Origin: Chlorocebus sabaeus
Lineage: Eukaryota; Chordata; Mammalia; Primates; Cercopithecidae
Assembly: GCF_047675955.1 (NCBI RefSeq)
Contig: NC_132911.1
Location: forward strand, 20,482,565-20,546,564
Direction: 5' to 3'
DNA length: 64,000 nucleotides
Positions 21,340-32,800 of this stretch are shown one piece after another. Position 1 is the first letter of the stretch, and each line of letters starts with the position of its first letter. Below the pieces are notes generated by a model. It was not told the DNA's origin. It did not search any database and saw only the letters and a list, made by a program, of their open reading frames with translations. The translations under genes were made by a program, and so were the position numbers.

Positions 21340-21815
21340 AGGAGTCCATTTTTAATCTATGTGACAACCTTGTGATCTGCATGGAATAATCCCCTATATC
21401 CCATTAAAAAAGGAAACTGGGGACTCAGATGGGAGGACTGCTTGATGCCAGGAGTTCAGACCAGTCTGGACAACACAGTGAGACTCCCATTTCTATAAAA
21501 AGTTTTAAAAACTCAATCAGTCATGGTAGGGTGCACCTGCAGTTCTAGCTACTCTGGAGGCTGAGGTGGGAGGATTGTGTGAGTCCAGCAGTAAGAAGCT
21601 GCAATGAGTGGTAAGAGGCTGCCACTGAACTCCAGCCTGAGCAACAAAGGGAGATCCTGTCTCCAAAAAAATGAAATAAAGTATTTTAAAAAGAGGAGAC
21701 TGAGGCCCAGAGGGACTGACGGCTTGCTCAAGACCACAGAGTCCCTGAGAGTCAGACTTGCATTGGGGCACACATTTTCTGACTTCCAAACCTGTGCTCT
21801 TTTCCCCATAGGATT
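21340..21815 (-). mobile_element. MIR SINE, antisense, split by an Alu
   Basis: Left part ends GGAATAATCCCCTATATCCC then AAAGGAAACTG. The right part resumes AGGAGACTGAGGCCCAGAGG, TTGCTCAAGACCACAGAGTC and TCTGACTTCC. The two halves join as one reverse-complement MIR with the Alu at 21416-21685 between them. Confidence 0.7.
21416..21685 (+). mobile_element. Alu SINE, sense, 5'-truncated (AluJ-like)
   Basis: GGGAGGACTGCTTGATGCCA, GACCAGTCTGGACAACACAG, GAGGCTGAGGTGGGAGGATT, AACTCCAGCCTGAGCAACAA and an A-rich tail (CTCCAAAAAAATGAAATAAA). The bases before the first block and the left arm start are missing. Flanked by AAAAAGGAAACTG / AAAAGAGGAGACTG. Confidence 0.95.
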
Positions 21816-22755
21816 TCCTTCCTGTTAGAAACTCTGATCTTAACTTCCTCTCTACAGCGATTCCACAGCAGGACATAGCTCTAAGCTGTTCCCAGCAAGG
21901 ATCAAATGTCCCCATTGCCCTGGGACTCCAGAGAAGCCTAATCCCATGCCTCAGGTTTAGTGCATCTATCCAGAATTATAGCTCTTTCTCTCTCCTTCTA
22001 CCAACATATCCACACCTTCCTCCCAAGCTCCCTTACTTAGCATGGAGTAGAGGGATAAAGCAGGCCACCTTCATGCATACACTGAGATTCTGATGTGTGT
22101 GCTGGTGTGGTGCACAGGCCACCAGCCTGCCATGGCTGAGCGGACATTCTGACAAAGGGGCAAGGAGCCAGCATCCTTTGACCTAAACCTTTGCCTGGCT
22201 CCAGGGAATCTGGATGCTCTGAAAAGAGCACAGATGATGCCCTCCACCTAACCATGGCAAGGTGTGGTGGGAACTTAACAAACTTCTCCACAAGCTCCAG
22301 GAGCTCCTCACAAGCCACAACCGCACACATTCAAGGATTTAAATTTTAATTGGTCTCCATTGTGATGAGTCCTATCTTAGTTCCCAAAGCAACCTTGGTT
22401 TTATACTACCAAGACTTGATGTATCGGTTCTCTGTCTAGGACTACTGCTCCCTCATGGAGTAGGGCAGAGATGGTGTCATGTTGACTTCTGTCCTTCCTC
22501 CAAGAATACTTCCCACAGAAACCGCCTGCAAACAAAAGCCTCACCTCTTATACCAGCTGTTACCTTTTCTACCATTAAAAATTACCATTCAGGACTAGAC
22601 TGAAGACCTTACGCCATTCCTCCCTAACTACAGCACTGCTTTCTAGGGATCTCGTAACAGGAAGGAATCATCTCTACTCCTCAAATCCACAGGGAGCAGA
22701 TGTCCAACCAGGAGTTCACAGAGAAACAAGCGCTACAGTCCTGAACTCCTTAATG
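21816..22755. other. Single-copy sequence
   Basis: No repeat or gene recognised. Confidence 0.45.
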
Positions 22756-22900
22756 ATTAGAAGACCAGGAAAGTCATTGAACACCTTGGGACTTTATTTT
22801 GTCCATCTGTAATTGGCAAAATGCATTCCACATCTACTTTGTAGCTCCTCTCCTCAGAGAGAGGGTAATCAAAGAAAATGAAATGTGAAGGAGACGGCCG
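22756..22900 (+). mobile_element. MIR fragment
   Basis: GGAAAGTCATTGAACACCTT, TTTTGTCCATCTGTAATTGG and AATGCATTCCACATCTACTT: sense MIR, diverged. Confidence 0.5.
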
Positions 22901-23971
22901 CATATCCTGCTAGCGAGTGGAGTACCCGGGAGAAAATAAACAGGCTCTCAAGTGCCAGGCTGAATGTATCAAAGGACAAGTGAAGTATCACAGAGAGAAA
23001 TGAAGTAAAAGAGGAACTGAGATGTGTTAAGTCTCTGAAATTGACAGAAAGAGACAGAACAGTCTTGTCGGGGAACCTGTTGAAGATCCAGGAGTTGAGA
23101 AATAGGTTTAGAGATTCTCAGGGCCAAAAATGTGCTCAGAAGTCAAATACAGGAAAGAAACTTAGATGACTGGGGACCCTGTTCAAAGATGAACTCCTTT
23201 GTGACAGTTTTCAGGCCCCAGGAAGAGTGAGCTGCTGCTGCCTCAGTGCCCATAGGCTCTCAAAGTGCCTCTTCCTGCCTGGACCACAGCACCCAGCACA
23301 CTGGTGATGAACACCTGACCCCAGGTCTCCTCCTCCACCAGAGGGTCTGGAGACACAGAAGAGTCTCCAGAGCAGAGGCCAGGGTTAATCTGTCTTCACA
23401 CTCCCAGTATGTGGCACATTGGAGCTATTCAATGCATGCCTGTTAAATTGCTGAGAGGAATTTAGGGAGTGACCTCCTCCTCGAATAGCCAAGGCTAAGA
23501 GAGCCAAGAGAAGAGTATGGGGTCTCCCAAACAGGCAAGGCTGGGAGAGGAAAGGCAGCTCAGGGGTTGATGGGTGTGTTTGGGGAAAGATTTTCGGTGA
23601 GGGAAAATGGGGCAGGCAGTATTTCACACTGGGCATTCCTGGGAATTATCTAGACCATGAGATCATGGCTTTCAAGGAAGGTAACAATAACTAAAAGGAA
23701 AGAAAGAGGGAATCTAAAAAAAACGGAAAGACCAAAGTCAGAGAATCTCTGACCAAACTTCTGCCTTGAAGGTTGGCAGGCAGCAGGAACATCACTCAAA
23801 GTCTGGCAAAGATGTGCTAGAAGGGAAGCGTTGATCCATTTTTTTCCAGGGCTCAGGTGAGATAGCAGCTGCCACCCAAACAGTATCATCTGAGAGAAAA
23901 TACCTGTCTCAAGCATCTCTTTCCCCCGGAACATGGTCACTGCTCTCTTCTTTATGTCAAAGCATGCATAT
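22901..23971. other. Single-copy sequence with a possible L2 scrap
   Basis: Mostly unrecognised. CCCAGTATGTGGCACATTGG and TATTCAATGCATGCCTGTTA (23402-23445) resemble an L2 terminus. Too short to call separately. Confidence 0.4.
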
Positions 23972-24324
23972 TGTATTGGTCCATTCTCATGCTGCTAATA
24001 AAGACACACCTGAGACTGTGTAATTTATAAAGAAAAGAGGTTTAACTGGCTCACAGTTCTGCAGGGCTGGGGAGGCCTCATGAAACTTATAATCACGGTG
24101 GAAGGGGAGGCAAGTATGTCTTTCTTCACATGGCCACAGCTAGGAGAAATGCAGAGCAAAGGAGGGGTGGAAAAATACCCTTATAAAATCATCAGATCTT
24201 GTGAGAACTCACTCAATATCACAAGAACTGCCCTCACGATTCAATTACCTCCCATGGCATGTGGGATTATGAGAACTGCAGGTTCAAAATGAGATTTGGG
24301 TGGGGACACAGCCAAACCATATCC
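23972..24324 (-). mobile_element. THE1/MST-type LTR (ERVL-MaLR), antisense
   Basis: Starts TGTATTGGTCCATTCTCATG, with GTGTAATTTATAAAGAAAAG, GGCTGGGGAGGCCTCATGA, AGATCTTGTGAGAACTCACT and a GTGGGGACACAGCCAAACCA end. A complete solo LTR read in reverse. Confidence 0.93.
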
Positions 24325-24844
24325 AATATATATTAAATGACTCTGTGGGTACCTAGCATTATGAGGCATCATAGGGACAAAGAGAAAGAGGATGGTCCTT
24401 GCTTTAAATTGCCTACAAACCCCTTACTTAGCCATAATCCATCTATGTCAAACAAAATAGGGCACCTTGCTATCACAATGTCACTTACAGAGGAACAAGA
24501 AGAAATGGAGTCTGCTCTCTCCTCTCACTGATATTTTCTCCATTAGTTAAACAGAGGCTGGGTCTGAGTAGGTATAATTTGTGAGAAAGAACCCGCTAAT
24601 GATAATTCCTGTTTGGTAAGAATTAATAACAGACATTAGAATGGGAAGGGAAGGCCCTAGATGTTAGGGTAGACCCAGGATGGGAGACCGTGAAATCAAG
24701 ATGAAGTGAGTGTTGTTTACTCACAGGTACAAAAGGGCAATCTCACATGGTACTCTGGGTCTTCCTGCTGTGATCCCATCACAGAGCAGGGAAGGAAAAT
24801 GCTACAAACTGTCTCTTTATTCCAACAATTCCTGTGTATAGTCT
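24325..24844. other. Single-copy sequence
   Basis: No repeat or gene recognised. Confidence 0.45.
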
Positions 24845-25245
24845 TATGTTTACTCAGCATATGATTCATGAACACCTGTGATGTGCCATGTATAGTAATA
24901 TTCTAGAAGCTGGAAACACAGGCACGAACAGACAAAAATGTCTGCCTTCATGGAGCTTACATTCTAGCAAGAGGTGACAGACAATGAACAAATAAACAAG
25001 GGAAATACTTATAATAGGTGACAGGGTGATGGGTGCAATAGGGAAACAGCTCATGGATCATGTAGACTGGGAACAGAAAGTGTGCAAATTAAAATAGAGT
25101 GGTGAGGGCAGGATGTACTAATGGCATGACTTCTGAACAGGGACCTGCAGAGGTAAGACAGCAAGTCACAGAACATCTAGGGAAAAGAGTATTCTACACA
25201 GCAAGAATAGCAAGTGTAAATGAAGTACCCGAGGAATGATCTTCT
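24845..25245 (-). mobile_element. L2 LINE 3' region, antisense
   Basis: GAACACCTGTGATGTGCCAT, TGTCTGCCTTCATGGAGCTT, ACATTCTAGCAAGAGGTGAC, TTCTGAACAGGGACCTGCAG and ACAGCAAGAATAGCAAGTGT follow the reversed L2 3' consensus in order over about 400 bp. Confidence 0.85.
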
Positions 25246-25269
25246 GTGAAAAGGATCTGGGTTGGAACA

Positions 25270-25480
25270 AGCCCTTTTTCAGGTCAAAAGTCTGTAATGA
25301 GTCCCTATGCTCTTTGGCAACAAATCTAAATTATTCAACCCAACATTCCATGTTTTCCCAAAATAATCAGCCTCGCTATCCTATCTCCCTAGCATAGCTC
25401 CTCTGACGTAACTAGACCAGGCTCACTATTATTCCCTGTGCTAAGCTCATTCCATCTCCAGGTGGTTATCAGGTCCAACC
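25270..25480 (+). mobile_element. L2-like fragment, sense
   Basis: ACAAATCTAAATTATTCAAC followed by TCAGCCTCGCTATCCTATCT and a pyrimidine-rich GCTCCTCTGACG block resembles the L2 segment upstream of its 3' end. Opposite strand to its neighbour. Confidence 0.4.
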
Positions 25481-26084
25481 CAATGCCTGTCATGAAGCAT
25501 TAGTTAACATAGAGTTGGGCTCCGATATAAGGGACAGAGATTGGGTAATCAAGAAACAATGCCATAGGAGAAATCTGTCTCAAAAATTGACATGAGATCC
25601 AGTTCCTCTCTCAGTGAGTCTGTCTATCCCCCGACCCCGTTCACTATATGCCCAGCTGCCTCTCACTCCCTGGCTTCCCCTAGGACTTACCCGGTCTATG
25701 GAAGCATCCAGCGTCAGTGCTCTTGGCTCCTCAGCTGGGATTGAACTAGTTCCCCATTTTCTCCCCATCTCTAGGATGTAATCATTTCTCCCCCATCCCA
25801 TACTAATCCTAAATTGTTCAACTAATTCTACACTTTGATCTTTATTTTCACTTTCATGACTCATTTTGATTCCTCTTGCTTTCAAGGCTGTCCTATCATA
25901 AACCACCTGTTAATTCTGCCTATGTACACTTGGGAAGCCAATTCCTCTTTCTGTACCTCACATTCTCCAACATCTTGGATGAGAGTGTTGGACTTGAAAA
26001 TGTACAAGGTCTCTCTTGTTCCTGGCAGTCTCATTCCCACCTTCATGGCCCTGCTCATGCTACTTTCTGATGTTCACTGCTCAG
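25481..26084. other. Single-copy sequence
   Basis: No repeat or gene recognised. A 166-codon open frame starting at 25835 runs into the L2-like fragment and has no domain. Confidence 0.4.
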
Positions 26085-26900
26085 TCCATTTTTATGAGGT
26101 CCCTGCCCTGAACCAAGTGATGTGTCACGTCCTGGATAGAGAAAGATGCAAAGGACGTAGCTCTTGCTCTGAGGGAACTCACCAATCCAATCAGCCACCA
26201 GTGCCATGCAGTGCAATGAGGGCTCTGACAAGGGTGGGAACACCTGTTAGGAAAAGGATGGAGCAGAAGGTATCTGGGTGGCCTTGTCCAGAGACACACA
26301 AGCTGCACCTTGAAGACTATGTCAAAAAGAACTAAGTAAGGCGTATGGAGAAGTTGTTCCAAGCAGAAAAAACAGTGGTACAGGACAGGCACAAGAGAAC
26401 ACAAAATATTTTAAGAACCTCCAGTAGAACAGAAAGGCTGAGGCACGAGGTGGGTGTTGGTGCATAGCAAATAGCGATGTTCAGGAGACAGGGAGGAGTC
26501 AGACCATTAAGATCCTTGAATGTCACTTTTAAGAGTTTGCTTATCGAGTTACAGAGAATGGGAATGTTTAAGGGATTTAAAATAAGAGACTAACAAAAAC
26601 ACATTTACTTTCCAGAAAGACGGCTTCAATAGCAGTGAGAAGGAATCGGAGGTGTGTGAGGCAAGCATCAAAGAGAGCAGTTAGAAGATGTTTGCAGTTA
26701 TCCAAGTCACCGTGATCAAAGTCTGGGCAGAGACAGGGGCCAGGGAATCAGACAGAAAGATCCACTTCTAGTGATATTTTAGAGAGAGTCGATAGGACAT
26801 GGTGACTGCTTGACTTCGGGTGAAGTAGAAGGAGAAATTAGGTTTCTGGCTGGAGTGACTAAATAAATGGTAACTGCCTTTAACAGAGACATGGATTGTT
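26085..26900 (-). mobile_element. L2-like LINE, antisense, heavily diverged
   Basis: GAAGTTGTTCCAAGCAGAAA, ACCATTAAGATCCTTGAATG, TTTGCAGTTATCCAAGTCAC and TTTCTGGCTGGAGTGACTAA agree in order with the reversed L2 body (the GCATTCCAGGCAGAGG, GGGCCTTG, GCAATAATCCAGG and GGCTTGAGCAACT landmarks). Confidence 0.6.
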
Positions 26901-27139
26901 ACAGAATAATGTCTGTAAATTTGAGTGGAAAGGGTTAAGGTCAGACTCAACCACGTTACATTTCAGGTACATTTCCCTGCCTGTAAGCTTTCCTATCTCT
27001 TATTTCATAGTCTCTGACTGTCACTTTATGGGCACACTGTGGTAAATATCCTTATATCTATTCCTTTAGCATTTCAATGTGATTTTTTTTTCCAATATTT
27101 CCCTTGCTTTTGATTCCCTATGTACATGCATCTTGAATC

Positions 27140-27449
27140 TTTTTTTTTTTTTTTTTTTTTTTTGTGAGATGGAGTCTTATTCTGCCACCCAGGCTGGAGT
27201 GCAGTGGCGTAATCTCAGCTCACTGCAACCTCCACTTCCCAGATTCAAGTAATCCTCCTGCCTCAGCCTCCTGAGTAGCTGGGATTACAGGCACCCACCA
27301 CTACACCCAGCTAATTTTTGTATTTTTAGTAGAGACGGGGTTTCTCCATAGTGGACAGCCTGGTCTTGAACTCCTGACCTCAGGTGATCCACCCCTCCTC
27401 AGCCTCCCACAGTACTGGGATTACAGGCATGAGCCACTGCGCCCGACCT
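27140..27449 (-). mobile_element. Alu SINE, antisense (AluS-like)
   Basis: Full element with a 24-T tail. Target duplication TGCATCTTGAATCTT (27127-27141) and TGCATTTTGAATCTT (27451-27465), 14 of 15 identical. GAACTCCTGACCTCAGGTGA is AluS-type text. Confidence 0.98.
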
Positions 27450-27465
27450 GTGCATTTTGAATCTT

Positions 27466-28184
27466 ATTGGAGAGTTCAATATCCATTTATGCTCCAAGCC
27501 CTCTACTTTTGGGTACCCTTTGGTGTCCAGCACTGTGCTCAGATCAGAGAAAATGCTATCCCCACCCTGCTGTCAGGGCCGTAGGAAGAGCCAGCATCAG
27601 AAGCCTAGGAGATGATATAGGCGGGAGAGACAAGACGTCCCTCTCTCCTTCACTTCAAGAACATGTGTCCCCCAGCATGGAGGGCAGGATCGAGCTGCTC
27701 ATTTCATGTTCGCCCTTTTATGTTTCTGTTTTGAAATTTGATGTTCAAAAGCTCACAGGCTGTTGTAGGTAATCAATCCAAATGGAAACATGTAAGGGCC
27801 AGCAGAGCAAGGAGAACGTGTTTCTGAAGGTGGGGGAGTATTTTTCTTAGGAATTTCCTTGTGCCACACAGAAAAATCTTTCTAATAACAAAGAGAAAAC
27901 TCGTGAAGATGAATAGGGGTAATGAACTCCACTTGTTCTGTTCTATGCAGGGGAGTGGAGCTGCTCGAATGTGAATGTCCTGGCAGGAGGGGGCAGCTGT
28001 GCCCACAGTGAGTGGGATGTGACCTTGAGGGGTTGGCGGGAGGAAAGGGAAGAGGGAGAAGGGAAAAAGAGGCTGACCCTTTTTCAAAGGAAAGAAGGAG
28101 CATTATGAACGACAAGAAAGAGGGGGAGTGTTTTGATGAAGTGTGTGCCCTCCCAGAGGGAAAGAAAGAGTGAATTAACATGTT
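27466..28184. other. Single-copy sequence
   Basis: No repeat or gene recognised. Confidence 0.45.
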
Positions 28185-28315
28185 GGGTAACTATTATGTG
28201 CCAAGACCCCTTTTCTCATTTTGTTTAATTCTCTCAATATCTCTGAAGTCATTTTTGTTATTATTGTCATTATTATTATCATCCTAGGGGCATTCTTAAC
28301 TACTCTTTCCTGCAG
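28185..28315 (-). mobile_element. MIR fragment, antisense
   Basis: GGGTAACTATTATGTGCCAA, ATTTTGTTTAATTCTCTCAA, then an AT-rich TTATTATTGTC stretch corresponding to the left part of reversed MIR. Confidence 0.5.
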
Positions 28316-28689
28316 AAGGTCTCCAACAGGTTTAATTCAGGCACTACCTCACCCAGTGTGAAGTCCATCGTCCCACTGACCTTTGCCATGGGCTGAGTGT
28401 GTGTCCTGCAGCGTCATGAGGCTGGGAGAAGATGTCTACATGGGTAATTCATTCAAGGACTGAACAAAATCTCATGCTGATCTCAGATCAGTCACTCCCT
28501 TAAGCAGTCATCAAAGGAGGTTCTGGAGGCCAAGAAATGACCAGCTGGCCACACAGGATCCCAAGGGAAAGGATAGCCAAGCTCCGGGGCAGATAACAGG
28601 CTCTCCAATGGCTTGTGGGAACCTAATGGTGGTCCCTGTGACCTTTAGGTCTTGCTGGGCACTTGGAGCAGGCCAGGGGCTGTCTCTCT

Positions 28690-29003
28690 CTTTCTCTTTT
28701 TTCTTTCTCTTTTCTCTCTCTCTGTCTCGCTCTGGCTCCCAGTCTCACTCTGGCCCCTAGGCGCCATCTTGGCACACTGCAACCTCCACCTTCTGGTTCA
28801 AGCAATTCTCCTGCCTCAGGCTTCTAAGTAGCTGAGATTACAGGCATGTGTGCCACCACACCTGGTTAATTTTTTTGTATTTTAGTAGAGATGGGGTTTC
28901 AACATACTGGCCAGGCTGGTCTTGAACTCCCAATCTCAAGTGATCTGCCCACCTCAGCTTCCCAAAGTGCTGGGATTACAGGCACAAGCCACTGTGCCTG
29001 GCC
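28690..29003 (-). mobile_element. Alu SINE, antisense, with CT-rich head
   Basis: ATCTTGGCACACTGCAACCT, GTAGAGATGGGGTTTCAACA and CTGTGCCTGGCC. The poly(T) end has decayed into TTTCTCTTTTTTCTTTCTC and CTCTGTCTCGCTCTGG. GGCTGTCTCT flanks both sides (28678 and 29004). Confidence 0.95.
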
Positions 29004-29807
29004 TGGCTGTCTCTGTTTCTATTGATGACCTCATAGCCTGTAGACCCGAGGGTCTTACACCACATACATTTATTCCCTCTCCCATCCCTCCTGCAGCCTG
29101 GGAAGCTGTAGAAAGAATGCTAGCTCTACTCTCCCTGGCACTTCTCCAGGACACTGGTTTGTACCCACCAATCCCATATCTGTTGTCTCCTTGGCAAAAC
29201 CCTCCTTCTCCCTTCTCATTTGCTCTCAGTTGACCTTTGGTGAATTGCTTCACTGGCAACGGTGACTGAGCAAAGGCATGAGAAGATGAAGGCAAGAATA
29301 CTCCAGAGTCTAAGTCTACATATTACACATCACAGAAGGTTTCTCATGGAGAATATTTGGTCATGACATCTGCTAGCAGAGGGTACACATCCCCAGTCTT
29401 CAGATTTCCACAAAGCCATGCTGCTGCTGTGGAAACCATGTGCCAGTAGCACAGGGAAGCAGCTTCCTCTACCCTTTTTTCAGACCTTTTATCCCACTGG
29501 CCTTGCCATGGCTTCTGCAGACTCTGGCTGTCTGCCTGACCGCTCACCAGGGACAAACAACGAGAGCCCTAACCAAGAGAATGGGCAGGTCACAGGTCAG
29601 TTTTCCAAGCTCAATTTCCAGGCTGCCTTCCCTACCTCGCAGACCCCAGCTCCAGCTTTCTGATGTGAAGCCCAGGGCTCTACTAAGCCTAAAGCTACTT
29701 TTCCCTTTTCTTCAAAAACAAGGAAGGATTTAACTTCCAAATCTTCTAGTGAAGAACAGAAAGGGGGGGAGGGGGAAGCCCAATCATGTTTTTTTTTTTT
29801 TTTTAAT
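29004..29807. other. Single-copy sequence
   Basis: No repeat or gene recognised. AAGGGGGGGAGGGGGAAG (about 29761-29778) is a short G-rich run. A T-run at 29790-29806 precedes the L1. Confidence 0.45.
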
Positions 29808-29966
29808 TTATTTTTAAAGCATTCTTTACATTTTTCTTTGTTCCGGCAAAATATACATAAAATGCAATTTAGCATTTTAACTAATTTTCCATGTAAACAG
29901 TTCAATGACATTCAGCCATCACTACCATCCAGTTCCAGAACTTTCTGATCATCCCAAACTGAAATA

Positions 29967-30274
29967 CTTTTTTTTTTTTTTTTTTTTTTTTTTTGAGACA
30001 GAGTCTCACTCTGTTGCCCAGCTGGAGTGCAGTGGGGCGATCTCAGCTCACTGCAACCTCCGTCTCCCAGGTTCATGCCATTCTCCCACCTCAGCCTCCC
30101 AAGTAGCTGGGACTACAGGTGCCTGCCACCATGCCTGGCTAATTTTTTGTATTTTTAATAGAGATAGGATTTTGCCGTGTTAGCCAGGATGGTCTCAATC
30201 TCCTGACCTCCTGATCTGCCCACCTTGGCCTCCCAAAGTGCTGGGATTACAGGTGTGAACCACCGTGCCTGGCC
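29967..30274 (-). mobile_element. Alu SINE, antisense (AluY-like)
   Basis: GGTTCATGCCATTCTCCCAC and TTAGCCAGGATGGTCTCAAT are AluY-type positions, so this is probably the youngest insertion in the window. Perfect 13-bp target duplication CCCAAACTGAAAT at 29953-29965 and 30275-30287. Confidence 0.97.
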
Positions 30275-30687
30275 CCCAAACTGAAATTCTATACCCATTA
30301 AACTGGAACTCCTCATAGACCCTCCCCCAGACCCTGGTAATGACTATTCTCTTTCTGTCTCTATGAATTTGAACATTCTGGGCACCTCATGTAAGTGGAA
30401 TTATGTAATACTCATCTTTTTGTGTTTAGCTTATTTCACTTAGCATAATGCTTTCAAGGTTCACCCACGTTGCAGCACGTGTCAGAATTCGTTTTTGAAG
30501 CCAAACAATATTTCATTGCATGCATATACTACATTTTGTTTACCCATTCATCTGTCCATGGGCATTTGAGTTGCTTCCACCTTTTAGCTATTGTGAATAA
30601 TGCTGCTATGAATTGGTGCGCAAGTTATCTGTTTCAGTCTATGCTTTAAATTATTTTTGGTACACACTTCGAAGTAGAACTGTGTGC

Positions 30688-30985
30688 TAAGGGCAGTGGC
30701 TCATGCCTGTAATCCTAGCACTTTGGGGGCCCAAGGCAGGCAGATCACTTGAGGTTGGGAGTTCAAAACCAGCCTGGCCAACATGGTGAAACCTTGTCTC
30801 TACTGAAAATACAAAAAATTAGCTGGTCATGGTGGCAGGTGCCTGTAATCCCAGCTACTCGTGAGGCTGAGGTAGGAGAATCACTTGAATCCGGGAGACG
30901 GAGGCTGCAGTGAGCTGAGATCTCACCATTGCACTCCAGCCTGGGCAACAAGAGTGAAAGTGTCTCAATAAAATAAAAATTTCTT
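30688..30985 (+). mobile_element. Alu SINE, sense (AluS-like)
   Basis: GGGCAGTGGCTCATGCCTGT, GATCACTTGAGGTTGGGAGT, GAACCGGG-type text (GAATCCGGGAGACGGAGGCT) and a tail CTCAATAAAATAAAAATTTC. AAGTAGAA occurs in the L1 on both sides. Confidence 0.97.
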
Positions 30986-31184
30986 TTTTAGTTTTAAAAG
31001 TAGAATTTCTAGATTGTATGGTAATTCTAGAGACATCATCATACTGTTGTCCACAGTGGTTGCACCATTTTACATTCTCACCAGCAATGCAGAAGGGTTC
31101 CAATTTTTCTGCATCCTCACCAACACTTGTTGTTATTATTTTTTCTTACAGTCATTGTAATGAGTGTGATAAAGTGTTCCTAAT

Positions 31185-31295
31185 GGTCATATTTTGCCAT
31201 GTTAACATCATCTTACAAATCAGAAAAGTGAGGCTCAGCAAGGTTAATTGGCTTTCCTGCAAATGTAAAGTTGCCTAAATGACAAGAACTCCTTG
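31185..31295 (-). mobile_element. MIR fragment, antisense
   Basis: CATCTTACAAATCAGAAAAG, TGAGGCTCAGCAAGGTTAAT: reversed MIR core. Confidence 0.6.
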
Positions 31296-31814
31296 TGCCC
31301 CCTCCCAGATCCCACCTGACTAGTTGATTCTCTTCTCTACAAAAGCCTTAGTTGGAAGTTTAGAGGGTCTTGGAAAGTGTTTGAAGCAGACGTTTGAATA
31401 CGATATGCACATGCTGTGAATATAATATAAAGATAATATATGTATTATTAATACACCTCAAGCTGATCCTTCTGAGCAATGCTACCAGTCGACAGGAAAC
31501 ATGACCTTTTCCAAGCCAAGGGGAGACCTAAATGTGAGCAAAGGAGAGAGAGAAAGCCCCCACCTCTCACCTAAGCACCACAGATGCCGTAGGTTTATCA
31601 GGAGCATCAAATATACACAGAACTCCTCCCCAAGGAGAATGAACAGCAGCTCCAAACCACCAAGACCCAAAAACTTGGAGGGCCATGGAGATGATCTGCT
31701 CAGCACAGCAGTGGACCCATAGTAGCTGCTGGATGATGAGGGCATGACAAGCCATAAGGAGACAACTGGAAGAGTGCCAGTTACCCACGTCCTGCTAAGG
31801 GACAGGTGCCTCAC

Positions 31815-31965
31815 CCGACTCTGACAAGCATGATTATCTCTGATTTACAGATAATGAGAAACTGCAGCTCTGAGACAAAGTCACAGAACTTGCTGGCAAA
31901 TGGAGTCAGGATCTGAGCTCTAATCTGGCTGGTTCTAACCCACATTCTTTCAACTTCGACCATTC
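31815..31965 (-). mobile_element. MIR SINE, antisense
   Basis: TTATCTCTGATTTACAGATA, ATGAGAAACTGCAGCTCTGA, CAGAACTTGCTGGCAAATGG and CAGGATCTGAGCTCTAATCT. Confidence 0.75.
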
Positions 31966-32309
31966 TCACTGTGGGATACCTATGTAGAAACCCAGGAGCA
32001 CCAAGCTGTGGGCCGGGAGGTAGGCCAAGCCAAGGGGTGAGCATAGCATAGCTTCTAGGAGCATCTTTTTTTCCGCAAAATGTTGAGAAAAACAGCCAAA
32101 ATCAAAACATTATTTTTATGTTAAAAATACAGATTGTGGAGTAGAATGCAAAGTTCACAAAAATTTTCTAAGATAAAGCACACGGCCTCAAAGAAAGTTC
32201 ACACTGACAGCTAGCTGCCTTAGGCAACACTCCCAGAGCCCTGGGGTAGGTGTTCCTGCCTCTGCTGTTGGGACTCTGTCCAAGGAAAGCTCAGCCGTGC
32301 TGTCCTATA

Positions 32310-32580
32310 TTCGGGCATGAGATCTTGGGCTTTGGAGACCTACCAGCCTAGGTCTGATTTCTGGTTCTCACTTGCCAGCCATGGGAATTTGAGCTTTTTC
32401 TTTTTCCTCAGGCAAGTGATTTAACATTTCTGGTCCTCATTTTTTCTTATCTATAAATTAGGAAAAAAAAATAGCACACCTATTTTATAAAGTTACTATG
32501 AAGATCAAACAAGTAATAAACATAAAGCATTTATAGTTGTGCCAGGCACACAGTAAGAACTCTACAAGGGTGTTTTATCT
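32310..32580 (+). mobile_element. Near full-length MIR SINE
   Basis: GGGCTTTGGAGACCTACCAG, GGTTCTCACTTGCCAGCCAT, CTCAGGCAAGTGATTTAACA, TTATCTATAAATTAGG, AAGCATTTATAGTTGTGCCA and CACACAGTAAGAACTCTAC. Confidence 0.88.
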
Positions 32581-32589
32581 GATCATTAT

Positions 32590-32800
32590 TTACTCTGAAC
32601 CTGTTTAATTATCTATAAAATTGTAAAATTTTATCTATATATGTCGCATATACTATATACATAAGTATATGTTATATATACTAATACATACCTTGTAAGG
32701 GTGTCATGGGCATTACATGAAATGTTACATATACAATACAGTGCCTGGCAGGTAGTAAGTACTCCACAAATACTACATATACTGGTAGTTATTATATCAG
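32590..32800 (+). mobile_element. Second MIR with an AT-rich expansion
   Basis: TCTGAACCTGTTTAATTATC, TATAAAATTGTAAAATTTTA, then (TATA/ATATG)-rich text at 32630-32690. MIR resumes at CCTTGTAAGGGTGTCATGGG, CAGTGCCTGGCAGGTAGTAA and CTCCACAAATACTACA. Tandem with the previous MIR in the same orientation. Confidence 0.65.

Larger units (their letters stand above)
29808..31175 (-). mobile_element. L1M LINE 3' region, antisense, split by two Alus
   Basis: Reverse L1M 3' region: TTTAGCATTTTAACTAATTT, ACTACCATCCAGTTCCAGAA, TTTCACTTAGCATAATGCTT, GTGAATAATGCTGCTATGAA, TCCACAGTGGTTGCACCATT and CATCCTCACCAACACTTGTT. Interruptions at 29967-30274 and 30688-30985 are Alus on opposite strands. Confidence 0.9.

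Noticed and set aside
25835..26335. 166-codon plus-strand frame
   Set aside because: Its second half runs through an antisense L2-like fragment; no domain.
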